Assembly: GCA_034659475.1 (NCBI GenBank)
Contig: JAYEHK010000043.1
Location: 1-21,939, forward strand
DNA: 21,939 nt
Reading direction: 5' to 3'
Origin: JAYEHK01 sp034659475
Lineage (GTDB): Bacteria; Bacillota; Syntrophomonadia; Syntrophomonadales; Syntrophomonadaceae
Shown: positions 14,870 through 21,869 of the stretch, piece by piece
Layout: each line of letters starts with the position of its first letter
How positions within the stretch are numbered: the first letter of the stretch is position 1
Position numbers and translations under genes: made by a program
The notes under the pieces: generated by a model
What the model saw: the letters and a program-made list of their open reading frames with translations, nothing else
What the model was told of the DNA's origin: nothing
Databases searched by the model: none

Positions 14870-16921
14870 ATGAAGGTATACCCAAGTGACAGAATAAGAA
14901 ATATTGCTCTTGTAGGTCATGGCGGAACGGGAAAGACCTCATTAGCGGAAGCGATGATTTATAATACAGGTGCTATCAAACGTCTGGGAAAAGTAGATGA
15001 TGGCAATACTGTAGCTGATTATCTTCCGGAAGAAACCAAAAAGAAAATTACCATTAGCACTTCCCTGGTTCCCTGTGAATATAAGGAAAGTAAAATTAAC
15101 GTGTTAGATACACCTGGATATGCCGATTTCTATTTTGAGGTCTGTGGTGCATTACGTGTAGTTGACAGTATGCTGCTGATGTTATCAGCAAACGCAAGTG
15201 GCGTGGAAGTTCAGACGCAGGTTGTCTGGGATGAAAATCCTGATATTCCGAAGATAGCATTTATTAATAAAATGGATCGTGAAAATGCTGATTTTGATAA
15301 AATATTGGCTGCCATGAAAAACACATTCTCCGATAATATTGTTCCGGTACAGCTTCCTATCGGGGCAGAAGATAGTTTCAGAGGCGTAGTAGATCTCATC
15401 AAAATGAAAGCTTATGTTTTTGAAGCGGGTACTGGCATAATGAGCGAGGAAGAGATCCCTGCAGACATGATGGACGAGGTAGAAGCGTACAAAATGGAAT
15501 TAATGGAAGCAGCTGCAGAAGCCGATGACGATCTGCTTGCCAAGTATCTTGAGGGAGAAGAACTGACCGATACTGAAGTAATTGCAGGAATCAAAGAAGC
15601 GGCATTTACCGGTTCAACTGTATTTGTGTTCTGTGGTTCTGCAGCGAAAAACATGGGGGTTCAACCGTTGATGGATTTCATCATTGATTGTTCGCCTATG
15701 CCTTATCGGAATAAGCTGGTTCAAGATAAAGATATTGCAGATGCGCCGTTTAGTGCACAGGTTTTCAAAACCATAGCTGATCCATATATCGGAAGATTGA
15801 CGATGTTCCGTGTATTTACAGGAAAATTGAAAGCTGATTCTGTAGTCTATAATAGCACCAAGGAAAAAGACGAAAAGATTACACAGGTTTTGGTTATGAC
15901 CGGAAAAGACCAGGTGGCTGTTCCTGAATTGTATCCAGGGGATATTGCTGCTGTAGCCAAACTTGCTGTAACTGCAACCTGTGATACGTTAACCACCAAA
16001 GGAAATACAGCACAGTTTGATCCGATTGAGTTCCCTCTGCCTACTTTTAGCGTTGCAATTGAGCCGAAAAGTAAAGGTGATGAGGACAAACTGAGTGGTG
16101 CTCTTCAGAGAATCAGAGAAGAGGATCCAACGATCACCGTGGCCAAAAATACTGAAACGCGTCAGACGATTATGACGGCTATGGGTGATGCTCATTTGGA
16201 TTTCATAATCGAAAAACTTACCCGGAAATTTGGCGTAGAGGTTATCAGCAAAGAAATGCGTATTCCTTATCGTGAAACCATTAGAGGGTCCGTTGAAGTT
16301 GAAGGAAAACATAAAAAACAAAGTGGTGGACATGGGCAATACGGTCATGTATGGATAAAATTCGAACCCACTGAAGAGGGCGATTTTATTTTCGAAGAAC
16401 ATGTATTTGGTGGCTCTGTACCAAGAAATTTCTTCCCTGCGGTAGAAAAAGGACTCAACGAAGCTATGGAAGAGGGCGTTCTTGCCGGATATCCGGTTTC
16501 GAATGTAAAAGCAACCCTGTATGATGGTTCCTATCATGCTGTAGACTCCTCTGAAATGGCCTTTAAAATGGCTGCCAAACTGGCCTTTAAGAAGGGGATT
16601 GAATCAGCTAAGCCGGTTTTGCTTGAACCTATTGTAAACGTAGAAGTCGTAATTCCCGATAATTACATGGGGGATATCATCGGAGATCTTAATAGCAGAA
16701 GAGGCCGCGTGCTTGGAATGGAACCGGTTGGAAACAAACAGATGGTAAAAGCGCAGGTTCCATTAGGAGAAATGTCCAGATATACGATCGATCTTAAATC
16801 TATTACCCAGGGGCGTGGAAAATTCAAAATGGAAATAGATCATTATGAAGATGTTCCTGCTCAGGATGCAGAGAAAATCATTGCCAAAGCGAAACTGGAA
16901 CGAGAAGAAAAAGAAAAATAA
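14870..16921 (+). CDS. Elongation factor G-like GTPase (EF-G2 type paralogue)
   Basis: The ATG at 14870 has GAGGAGGT upstream and gives 683 residues, slightly shorter than standard EF-G. The GTPase domain has G-H-G-G-T-G-K-T (16-23), D-T-P-G-Y-A-D-F (80-87), N-K-M-D (133-136) and F-C-G-S-A. Later domains include the S-G-G-H-G-Q-Y-G-H-V motif of domain IV and a C-terminal EF-G domain V. Canonical EF-G has His in D-T-P-G-H and R-G-I-T-I in switch I; here Tyr84 and T-I-S-T-S replace them. This is, from memory, the pattern of the bacterial EF-G-like paralogue group (cd04170, EF-G-2) rather than the main translocase. It stands alone, outside any ribosomal-protein or tuf cluster, with its own promoter and terminator. 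Its role (ribosome binding under some condition) is not established. Confidence 0.9.
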   Translation: MKVYPSDRIRNIALVGHGGTGKTSLAEAMIYNTGAIKRLGKVDDGNTVADYLPEETKKKITISTSLVPCEYKESKINVLDTPGYADFYFEVCGALRVVDSMLLMLSANASGVEVQTQVVWDENPDIPKIAFINKMDRENADFDKILAAMKNTFSDNIVPVQLPIGAEDSFRGVVDLIKMKAYVFEAGTGIMSEEEIPADMMDEVEAYKMELMEAAAEADDDLLAKYLEGEELTDTEVIAGIKEAAFTGSTVFVFCGSAAKNMGVQPLMDFIIDCSPMPYRNKLVQDKDIADAPFSAQVFKTIADPYIGRLTMFRVFTGKLKADSVVYNSTKEKDEKITQVLVMTGKDQVAVPELYPGDIAAVAKLAVTATCDTLTTKGNTAQFDPIEFPLPTFSVAIEPKSKGDEDKLSGALQRIREEDPTITVAKNTETRQTIMTAMGDAHLDFIIEKLTRKFGVEVISKEMRIPYRETIRGSVEVEGKHKKQSGGHGQYGHVWIKFEPTEEGDFIFEEHVFGGSVPRNFFPAVEKGLNEAMEEGVLAGYPVSNVKATLYDGSYHAVDSSEMAFKMAAKLAFKKGIESAKPVLLEPIVNVEVVIPDNYMGDIIGDLNSRRGRVLGMEPVGNKQMVKAQVPLGEMSRYTIDLKSITQGRGKFKMEIDHYEDVPAQDAEKIIAKAKLEREEKEK

Positions 16922-16927
16922 CACCAT

Positions 16928-16961
16928 TAAAAAAGAGGACTGTTAACAGTCCTCTTTTTTT
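16928..16961 (+). terminator. Rho-independent terminator of the EF-G-like gene
   Basis: A perfect palindrome centred between 16944 and 16945 (AGAGGACTGTT / AACAGTCCTCT) is flanked by A5-6 and T7. It starts a few bases after the stop codon and would also work on the minus strand. Confidence 0.95.
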
Positions 16962-16962
16962 G

Positions 16963-17035
16963 CCTATTTTCTAATTAACCCCCCATGGCCACAGTTTATA
17001 CTCAATGAGCACACGCAACCACCGATGAAAATAGG
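16963..17035. repeat. Mosaic repeat, copy B end module
   Basis: CCTATTTTC (16963-16971) and GAAAATAGG (17027-17035) are perfect 9-bp inverted ends of a 73-base unit that includes CTAATTAACC, CATGGCC and a CACCGAT just before the right end. Copy C begins with the same architecture (17222-17276) and copy A with a shortened one. Confidence 0.65.
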
Positions 17036-17063
17036 TGGAAGGTTTAGGTGTAATGTGATGCCA

Positions 17064-17215
17064 GGGGCTGAAGGCTTAAGAACGCTTGCGTCCGGTCTCA
17101 TATTTTGCGTATGAGTTGGATAGGTGATGCTCTGGGTGCTTGGGCAATGGGAGTTAATTTTTTATCTTTCTCTATCGCCTTTACCCCCCTGCGCTAACCT
17201 TAAGCCTTCATCCCC
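17064..17215. repeat. Foldback element with 17-nt inverted ends
   Basis: The ends 17064-17080 and 17199-17215 are inverted copies with one mismatch in 17, including the perfect 12-mer TGAAGGCTTAAG. The 118 bases between show no open frame of note. It resembles a very small non-autonomous foldback unit nested between mosaic copies B and C. Confidence 0.6.
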
Positions 17216-17220
17216 TTGAT

Positions 17221-17415
17221 ACTATTTTCGTACGAATCTTTCATGGCCGCGAGCCACAAACACCGATGAAAATAGGTTAGGCGTTAGGCGGTAGGAGCCA
17301 GACCTTGCCCTTACTCCTTACCTCTCACCCCTGACCCCTTATAAAAAAGGATCTGCGTAAGTCCAATATAGTCCGCGGTAGTCTGCGTTAAATTCGGTTC
17401 CTATTTTCTAATTAA
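17221..17415. repeat. Mosaic intergenic repeat, copy C
   Basis: Modules in order: CTATTTTC (17222-17229) to GAAAATAGG (17268-17276); GTTAGGCGTTAGG...; a pyrimidine-rich ACTCCTTACCTCTCACCCC stretch; AAAAAAGGATCTGCGTAAGTCC (17343 on, two parts of one run) with GTCCGCG; and a final CCTATTTTCTAATTAA (17400-17415). It is collinear with copy A at 5281-5470. Confidence 0.7.
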
Positions 17416-17471
17416 TTATTTTTATATTTGCAAACTGTTCTATAGCTGTGTTCCTGCGGAATTTTAGCGCT

Positions 17472-17499
17472 TTGTTTCGCAAAAGGATCGTGGTACAAT
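17472..17499 (+). promoter_or_regulatory. Promoter of the MscS-family gene
   Basis: TTGTTT (17472-17477) and TACAAT (17494-17499) are 16 bases apart, 54 bases before the ATG. Confidence 0.5.
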
Positions 17500-17553
17500 T
17501 TACTGGAATCCGGCAGAATAGAAAATGGAATTAATGAGGAGGAATATATCTAT

Positions 17554-18675
17554 ATGGTTCAAGACCTGGTTACAATCTATGAAAGGATACAGAGTTATCA
17601 TCTCGAAAATGATTGGCTTATGAGTGTTATAGGCGCCATTGTGATTCTGGGGATTTTTCTGTTGCTTCGCAAACTGTTTACCCGATACATATTTGCCTTT
17701 ATGCTGCGCTTTACACAAAAGAGTAAAACTGATCTGGATGATAACATTATGACGGCCTTTCAAATCCCTGTTCGCGTTCTTTTTGTCGTACTGGGATTCT
17801 ATTTTGCACTGCGATACCTGCCGCTCAATCCGGGCCAGGATTTATTGCTGTCAGAAGTGATGCGGTCGGCCATGGTTATACTCATCTTTTGGGGGTTATA
17901 TGAACTGGCTGGAAGTCATTCTTTTGTTTCCGAGGAATTAAAAAGTAAGATGAATGTTGATGCCATATTAGTTCCGTTTTTCTCCAAGGTTTTTCGATTT
18001 ATCATCATAGCCCTTGCGGTTGTCTTGGTTGCGAACGAATGGGACTATGATGTAAATGGCTTTATCGCCGGTCTGGGACTTGGGGGATTGGCGTTTGCCC
18101 TGGCGGCGAAAGATGTATTGGCTAATATTTTTGGCGGTATCGTCATTATTATGGAAAAACCGTTTTCCATTGGGGACTGGGTTTATACTGCGTCGGTTGA
18201 AGGAACGGTTGAGGATATCAGTTTCCGCAGTACAAAGTTCAGAACCTTTGCGCATGCGCTGGTTACAGTCCCTAATTCAACCCTGGCGAATGAGTCCATT
18301 ATGAACTGGACGAGGATGGGGAAGAGAAGGCTAACCTTTACCATTGGCGTGACCTATTCGACGAGTAGATTACAGATGGAAACATGTGTTAGGCGCATTA
18401 GGGAAATGCTTATAGAACATCCGGATATTCATAATGAATTGATAATGGTTAATTTTGAGAAATTCAATGATAGCAGCATGGACATTTTTATCTATTGTTT
18501 TACCAATACTACTGTATGGAACGAATTCCTGAATGTACGTCAGGATGTGAACCTTCGCATCATGGATATATTGGACGAAGAAGGGGTCTCGATGGCCTTT
18601 CCCAGCCAGAGTATTTATATTGAAAACCAGAAGCAGGAAAAGACTATTAGTGACGTCATAGCAAAGCCGCAATAG
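17554..18675 (+). CDS. MscS-family mechanosensitive ion channel
   Basis: The protein forms a tension-gated pore that releases solutes on osmotic downshock. It has 373 residues from ATG 17554 behind AGGAGG (spacing 11). Hydrophobic segments lie near residues 22-38, 70-88, 105-120 and 143-162. The pore-lining TM3 is at about 168-195, with the diagnostic glycine/alanine-rich G-F-I-A-G-L-G-L-G-G-L-A-F-A-L-A-A-K-D. The MscS beta domain follows (P-F-S-I-G-D-W-V, then V-E-D-I-S-F-R-S-T-K-F-R, then V-P-N-S-T-L-A-N). The C-terminal alpha/beta domain is complete. The extra N-terminal helices place it with the larger YbdG/YnaI-like branch rather than minimal E. coli MscS; that subgroup call is tentative. 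It is monocistronic by spacing. Confidence 0.93.
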   Translation: MVQDLVTIYERIQSYHLENDWLMSVIGAIVILGIFLLLRKLFTRYIFAFMLRFTQKSKTDLDDNIMTAFQIPVRVLFVVLGFYFALRYLPLNPGQDLLLSEVMRSAMVILIFWGLYELAGSHSFVSEELKSKMNVDAILVPFFSKVFRFIIIALAVVLVANEWDYDVNGFIAGLGLGGLAFALAAKDVLANIFGGIVIIMEKPFSIGDWVYTASVEGTVEDISFRSTKFRTFAHALVTVPNSTLANESIMNWTRMGKRRLTFTIGVTYSTSRLQMETCVRRIREMLIEHPDIHNELIMVNFEKFNDSSMDIFIYCFTNTTVWNEFLNVRQDVNLRIMDILDEEGVSMAFPSQSIYIENQKQEKTISDVIAKPQ

Positions 18676-18706
18676 AGTTGTTATCTTTCAAATAACATAA
18701 AAGTCC

Positions 18707-18736
18707 TTCAAAGGGTATTCTTTTTTGCTTTATAAT
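18707..18736 (+). promoter_or_regulatory. Promoter candidate for the small DUF6075-like gene
   Basis: TTCAAA (18707-18712) and consensus TATAAT (18731-18736) are 18 bases apart, 36 bases upstream of the ATG at 18773. Confidence 0.45.
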
Positions 18737-18772
18737 AAGATAAATGAATACGATTGGTTGGGGAGGGGTTTG

Positions 18773-19120
18773 ATGTATTTTAAAAATGCCCGCCACAAAG
18801 AATTGTTCAGATCTTTTTATAAAAAAGCTGTTTTGGATTCGGACTCTCCGGAAAAGTGTTTTATTGCGTCCCTTTATATCCTCAGTTCGCTTGCTGAAGA
18901 TCATCCCATTGTGGGAAAAAGCATAAAACAGGGCAGTATTAATTTTAATTTGCTGCGCAAGATTAATTCTGAGTCTGCCTACGCACTTGTCCAATTGGCA
19001 AGGGATCTGTTAAATCCCTACTACTGGCCCTGTGCTTCTTTTTTTCATATCTTAAAAAGCCAGGATACTGATAATAATCGTATTGCTATATCTGCCATTC
19101 GTTATCGGTTTTTGTTTTAA
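18773..19120 (+). CDS. Small soluble DUF6075-like protein
   Basis: The ATG at 18773 follows GGGGAGGGG and gives 115 residues; the longer in-frame TTG/ATG options upstream lie in the promoter. The sequence begins M-Y-F-K-N-A-R-H-K-E-L-F and continues with C-F-I-A-S-L-Y-I-L-S-S, a central I-N-F-N-L-L-R, then S-A-Y-A-L-V-Q-L-A-R-D-L-L-N and a C-terminal A-I-S-A-I-R-Y-R-F. This matches my memory of the DUF6075 family, short Firmicutes proteins of unknown function, often near mobile or phage genes. No membrane segment or catalytic motif is seen. It converges with the HD-GYP gene; only 68 bases separate the stops and no clear terminator hairpin is present. Confidence 0.65.
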   Translation: MYFKNARHKELFRSFYKKAVLDSDSPEKCFIASLYILSSLAEDHPIVGKSIKQGSINFNLLRKINSESAYALVQLARDLLNPYYWPCASFFHILKSQDTDNNRIAISAIRYRFLF

Positions 19121-19188
19121 AAAGAAAAAAAGACTGGGGCAGATCAGGGAATTGTTACTTATGATATGGAAATGATCTACAAGAAAAC

Positions 19189-20256
19189 TCAGCGGACTTT
19201 GATTACGTACGGTGCACTTTTGTGGGTAAGATCGTAAAATTCTTTCTCTGTTTTAATTAGTGTTCGCTGGGGTTCAGCACCAAGTTGTACAATGGTTCCG
19301 TGTTCTCCATTACTTAATACGGCTGTTTTACCAGAGAAAAACGCTAGAATATGGTCATAAAGCTTTTGAGTAATATGTTGATCCAGTTGTCCGTACGATA
19401 GATCTCTTAAGTTAGCCGCAGCCTCAAATATGGTGTTCGCTTTTTTATAGGGATGATTACTGGTGGCATTATCATAAGCGCCGGCCACGGCTACAATACG
19501 AGAATACAAAGGGATAGCGTCATCTGAACAACCTTCCGGATAGCCGCTTCCGTCCAGTCTTTCGTGATGTTTCAGGATGCCGGATAAGATTTGAGGTGTT
19601 ATCCAGGATGTTGTAAGCAAAAGGCCTGCACCCGTACGGGGGTGTTTTTGTATGATTTGCCATTCATCGGGAGTGAGTGCTTTTTTCTTTTTTAATATTG
19701 TATCTGGTATCTCTACCTGACCAATATCATGAAGGCTTCCGGTAATGGCTATTTCGATAATAGAGTAATTATCCAATTCCAGCCATTTTGCGATAGATGC
19801 CGCTAAGATTGCTGTGTGTAGAGCATGCGTTCTATAACTGTGATCAGGATTAGCTTCCTTAAAGGTGAAAAAATGTTCTAATTCATTTTCATGGCTAAAA
19901 ACCTCTTCTAACAATGCTAAAAGGCTGTTATAGAGTTGATTTGCTTGTTGTTTTTTGTAGCGTGCTCGCATCTGTGAACGCTGTAATTCAATAAGTGCTT
20001 GTTTGTACAGATCAACAACATGGTTACGCTCCGATTGCTCGGCAGGTGAACCCTGGTCAGTTTCTGTTTGGTTGTAGACAGCGTAATCCTCTTTAAAGAT
20101 ATACACTGTGTTGAGCCCTCTTTTTGTAAGGGCTTGCAACAACTGATCAGTGATGACGGTACCTTTTCGAACCAATAATTGATGCTGTTTATTAAAAATA
20201 TTCCAAGCAAGAGTATGATCGACGGATAAGTTGTCTAAAGAAATCTCTATAAACAT
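19189..20256 (-). CDS. HD-GYP-domain protein with degenerate catalytic residues
   Basis: HD-GYP proteins hydrolyse cyclic di-GMP. The 355-residue product starts at ATG 20256 with GAGGT about 9 bases upstream. Residues 1-60 look like the small N-terminal DUF3391-type or PilZ-independent cap found before some HD-GYP domains; 75-130 are helical and charged. The domain has H144, the H176-D177 pair, H230-H231-E232 and D235-G-S-G-Y-P240. Two positions depart from the usual pattern: the Lys of H-D-I-G-K is Gln180, and the first Asp of the V-A-D-A-Y-D motif, a metal ligand in HD folds, is Gly259. Activity may be reduced or lost, leaving a binding or signalling role. No membrane segment, so cytosolic. 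Confidence 0.88.
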   Translation of the reverse strand: MFIEISLDNLSVDHTLAWNIFNKQHQLLVRKGTVITDQLLQALTKRGLNTVYIFKEDYAVYNQTETDQGSPAEQSERNHVVDLYKQALIELQRSQMRARYKKQQANQLYNSLLALLEEVFSHENELEHFFTFKEANPDHSYRTHALHTAILAASIAKWLELDNYSIIEIAITGSLHDIGQVEIPDTILKKKKALTPDEWQIIQKHPRTGAGLLLTTSWITPQILSGILKHHERLDGSGYPEGCSDDAIPLYSRIVAVAGAYDNATSNHPYKKANTIFEAAANLRDLSYGQLDQHITQKLYDHILAFFSGKTAVLSNGEHGTIVQLGAEPQRTLIKTEKEFYDLTHKSAPYVIKVR

Positions 20257-20542
20257 AAAACAGTACCTCGAATAGATATCAAATAGGTGTGGCTTATCAA
20301 AAAAATGGTCTAAAATCCCTAATAATATACCACACTAATACAATTAAGGACTACATATATATTACTTTACATTTTTCGAAAGAAGAAAACAATATGTTAC
20401 AATATATTTAATTGCAGGCAGATATTTATGAGGATATGTAGAATGACTGATATAGATTAATGTTGGGAGGCATTGCTTAGATTAAATAGATAACAGGAAA
20501 TACAGCAACGAATAGGAGAAATAATAAGGATAGGAGCGAGTT

Positions 20543-21013
20543 ATGATTGTGTCGGCTATATCAATCATTGTGCTATTAGTCATTTTTGCATTACTGGGTT
20601 TAATAGCAGCCGGTGTTAGAAATGATCCAAAAAAAGGAGGAGAAACTGTGATTAAAAATGTCTATATATATCTGGTGCTATTTGCAACGCTGATGATGAC
20701 CATTGGTGGTAGTGTAGGTGTATTTATGGCTGGTGCAGATATTGTTGCGCCGACTCCGTATCATCAAACCTTTGAAGAATACAAACAGTGGGGTCAAGAC
20801 AAGCCTTATTCAGACAATGAGGTGCCTGAAGTCACAAAACTGTCCGAAGAAGAACTAAAAGTAAGATATGATGCGATGGTCCTAGCGGAAACGGAAAGAC
20901 AGGTAAATCGAGCCAAAAACAGCTTGATTAAGAGTCTGGGCTGGATCGTCATTCCGTTGCCTGTATTTATCTACTTTCAGCGCAGATTAACCGGGAAAGA
21001 TGTTCAAAGTTAG
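20543..21013 (+). CDS. Membrane protein with two possible starts
   Basis: From ATG 20543 (GGAGCGAG 5 bases upstream) the product has 156 residues and three hydrophobic segments: about 3-25, 41-63 and 130-145. Between the second and third lies a charged stretch starting T-P-Y-H-Q-T-F-E-E-Y. A very strong internal site, AAAGGAGGAG, precedes an in-frame GTG at 20649 that would start the protein just before the second helix (121 residues). The second helix and following loop resemble DUF5671-type membrane proteins, an unverified impression. No function can be given. A clear terminator follows. Confidence 0.7.
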   Translation: MIVSAISIIVLLVIFALLGLIAAGVRNDPKKGGETVIKNVYIYLVLFATLMMTIGGSVGVFMAGADIVAPTPYHQTFEEYKQWGQDKPYSDNEVPEVTKLSEEELKVRYDAMVLAETERQVNRAKNSLIKSLGWIVIPLPVFIYFQRRLTGKDVQS

Positions 21014-21037
21014 ATTTTCATAAGAAGATAAATTCAA

Positions 21038-21066
21038 AAAGCCGGACCGTAATCAGGTTCGGCTTT
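21038..21066 (+). terminator. Terminator after the membrane protein gene
   Basis: AAAGCCGGACC (21038-21048) pairs with GGTTCGGCTTT (21056-21066) with one G-T wobble around a 7-nt loop. It starts 25 bases past the stop. Confidence 0.75.
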
Positions 21067-21081
21067 GATGTATAGGGGACT

Positions 21082-21159
21082 ATGAGTGGCCTGGCAATAG
21101 GACTGTCAGGATTTTTTACGGTACTATTGGTGCCAGTATTGTTGTCACTGCTTATGTAG
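21082..21159 (+). CDS. Possible 25-residue membrane peptide
   Basis: ATG 21082, three bases after AGGGG, opens a 25-codon frame reading M-S-G-L-A-I-G-L-S-G-F-F-T-V-L-L-V-P-V-L-L (then S-L-L-M), a single membrane helix. Beyond the TAG the frame continues I-V-F-I-K-P-R-R-Y-A to TGA, a fitting basic tail. It may be a small hydrophobic peptide, a gene cut by a nonsense change, or chance; spacing to the ribosome site is short. Confidence 0.25.
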   Translation: MSGLAIGLSGFFTVLLVPVLLSLLM

Positions 21160-21209
21160 ATTGTTTTCATTAAACCTCGAAGATATGCGTGATGAAAGAA
21201 GAAATGGTG

Positions 21210-21239
21210 TTGACAACGATCGCTGGTATGTACTATAAT
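21210..21239 (+). promoter_or_regulatory. Consensus sigma-A promoter for tRNA-Leu
   Basis: TTGACA (21210-21215) and TATAAT (21234-21239) are exact consensus hexamers with 18-base spacing, 33 bases before the tRNA-Leu gene. Confidence 0.85.
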
Positions 21240-21272
21240 TATCCTTGCTGAGGCAAGTAAGGTCTCAAAAAT

Positions 21273-21359
21273 GCGGTAGTGGCGGAATTGGCAGACGCGC
21301 ACGGTTCAGGTCCGTGTGGGGGCAACTCCATGGGGGTTCAAGTCCCTTCTACCGCACCA
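21273..21359 (+). tRNA. tRNA-Leu (anticodon CAG)
   Basis: The acceptor stem GCGGTAG pairs with CTACCGC, followed by discriminator A and encoded CCA (21357-21359). The anticodon arm CACGG-TTCAGGT-CCGTG carries CAG. The long variable arm is typical of class II tRNA-Leu, and the T arm has GGTTCAAGTCC. Length is 87 bases. Confidence 0.97.
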
Positions 21360-21369
21360 TAAGTAATTA

Positions 21370-21393
21370 ACAGGGTTAACGCCCTGTTTTTTT
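21370..21393 (+). terminator. Terminator of tRNA-Leu
   Basis: ACAGGG (21370-21375) pairs with CCCTGT (21382-21387), followed by a run of T to 21393, 10 bases past the tRNA. Confidence 0.85.
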
Positions 21394-21432
21394 GTGTTTA
21401 TTAGAAAACAGGTTGAGTACAAGCGGAATTAA

Positions 21433-21470
21433 TAGTTGGAAAGTTGGTTAGTTGGACAGTTGGAACGTTG
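21433..21470. repeat. Short AGTTGGA-type direct repeats
   Basis: AGTTGG occurs four times at 8-9 base intervals (TAGTTGGAA, AAGTTGGTT, AGTTGGAC, AGTTGGAA). The surrounding 21394-21570 shows no gene. Confidence 0.5.
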
Positions 21471-21570
21471 AAGTGGGTTAATTAGAAAATTTACTTTTAA
21501 TATACGAATTCTTTGGGTATCGCTGATATTCGTCTTAGCAGGTGAATACCAAAAATGATGATAAAATAAA

Positions 21571-21600
21571 AAACGGAGAAGAATTAATCTTACTCCGTTT
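21571..21600 (-). terminator. Terminator of the minus-strand tRNA cluster
   Basis: AAACGGAG (21571-21578) pairs with CTCCGTTT (21593-21600). On the minus strand the stem is followed by a T-rich tail, 10 bases past the 3' end of tRNA-Met. Confidence 0.75.
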
Positions 21601-21609
21601 AATTTTATA

Positions 21610-21686
21610 TGGTAGCGGCGAAGGGATTCGAACCTTTGACACTACGGGTATGAACCGTATGCTCTAGCCAACTGAGCTACGCCGCC
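21610..21686 (-). tRNA. tRNA-Met (elongator, anticodon CAT)
   Basis: On the minus strand GGCGGCG pairs with CGCCGCT (one G-U), followed by A and encoded CCA. The D arm AGCTCAGTTGGCTAGAGC, the anticodon arm TACGG-TTCATAC-CCGTA and the T arm GGTTCGAATCC are complete, 77 bases. The anticodon stem lacks the three G-C pairs of an initiator; a tRNA-Ile2 with modified CAT is less likely. Confidence 0.93.
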
Positions 21687-21692
21687 ATGATA

Positions 21693-21786
21693 TGGTTGCC
21701 CTCTTCGAGGACTACTGATGTTCACTTCGTTCACGAAATTGGTTGCACCCTTCGGGCACTACTGATGTTCACTTCGTTCACGAAAT

Positions 21787-21793
<7 letters not shown>
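21693..21793. repeat. 47-bp tandem repeat carrying copies of the tRNA-fMet 3' end
   Basis: TGGTTGC recurs at 21693, 21740 and 21787 with an exact 47-base period. Two full units (21693-21739, 21740-21786) are nearly identical and differ mainly in a short hairpin near 21700-21710 and 21747-21757. The third TGGTTGC is the 3' end of tRNA-fMet itself, so on the minus strand each unit ends GCAACCA, the mature tail of that tRNA. Confidence 0.8.
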
Positions 21794-21862
<69 letters not shown>

Positions 21863-21869
21863 ATGAAAA

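Larger units (their letters stand above)
16962..17471. repeat. Intergenic block of mosaic repeats (copies B and C)
   Basis: No gene is visible in these roughly 510 bases on either strand. Contents: copy B end module (16963-17035), a 152-base foldback (17064-17215), mosaic copy C (17221-17415), then about 55 bases without recognisable features before the MscS promoter. Many modules match the block at 4978-5470. Confidence 0.75.

Noticed and set aside
15989..16537. 182-codon minus-strand frame inside the EF-G-like gene
   Set aside because: Antisense to conserved EF-G domains; no start signals.
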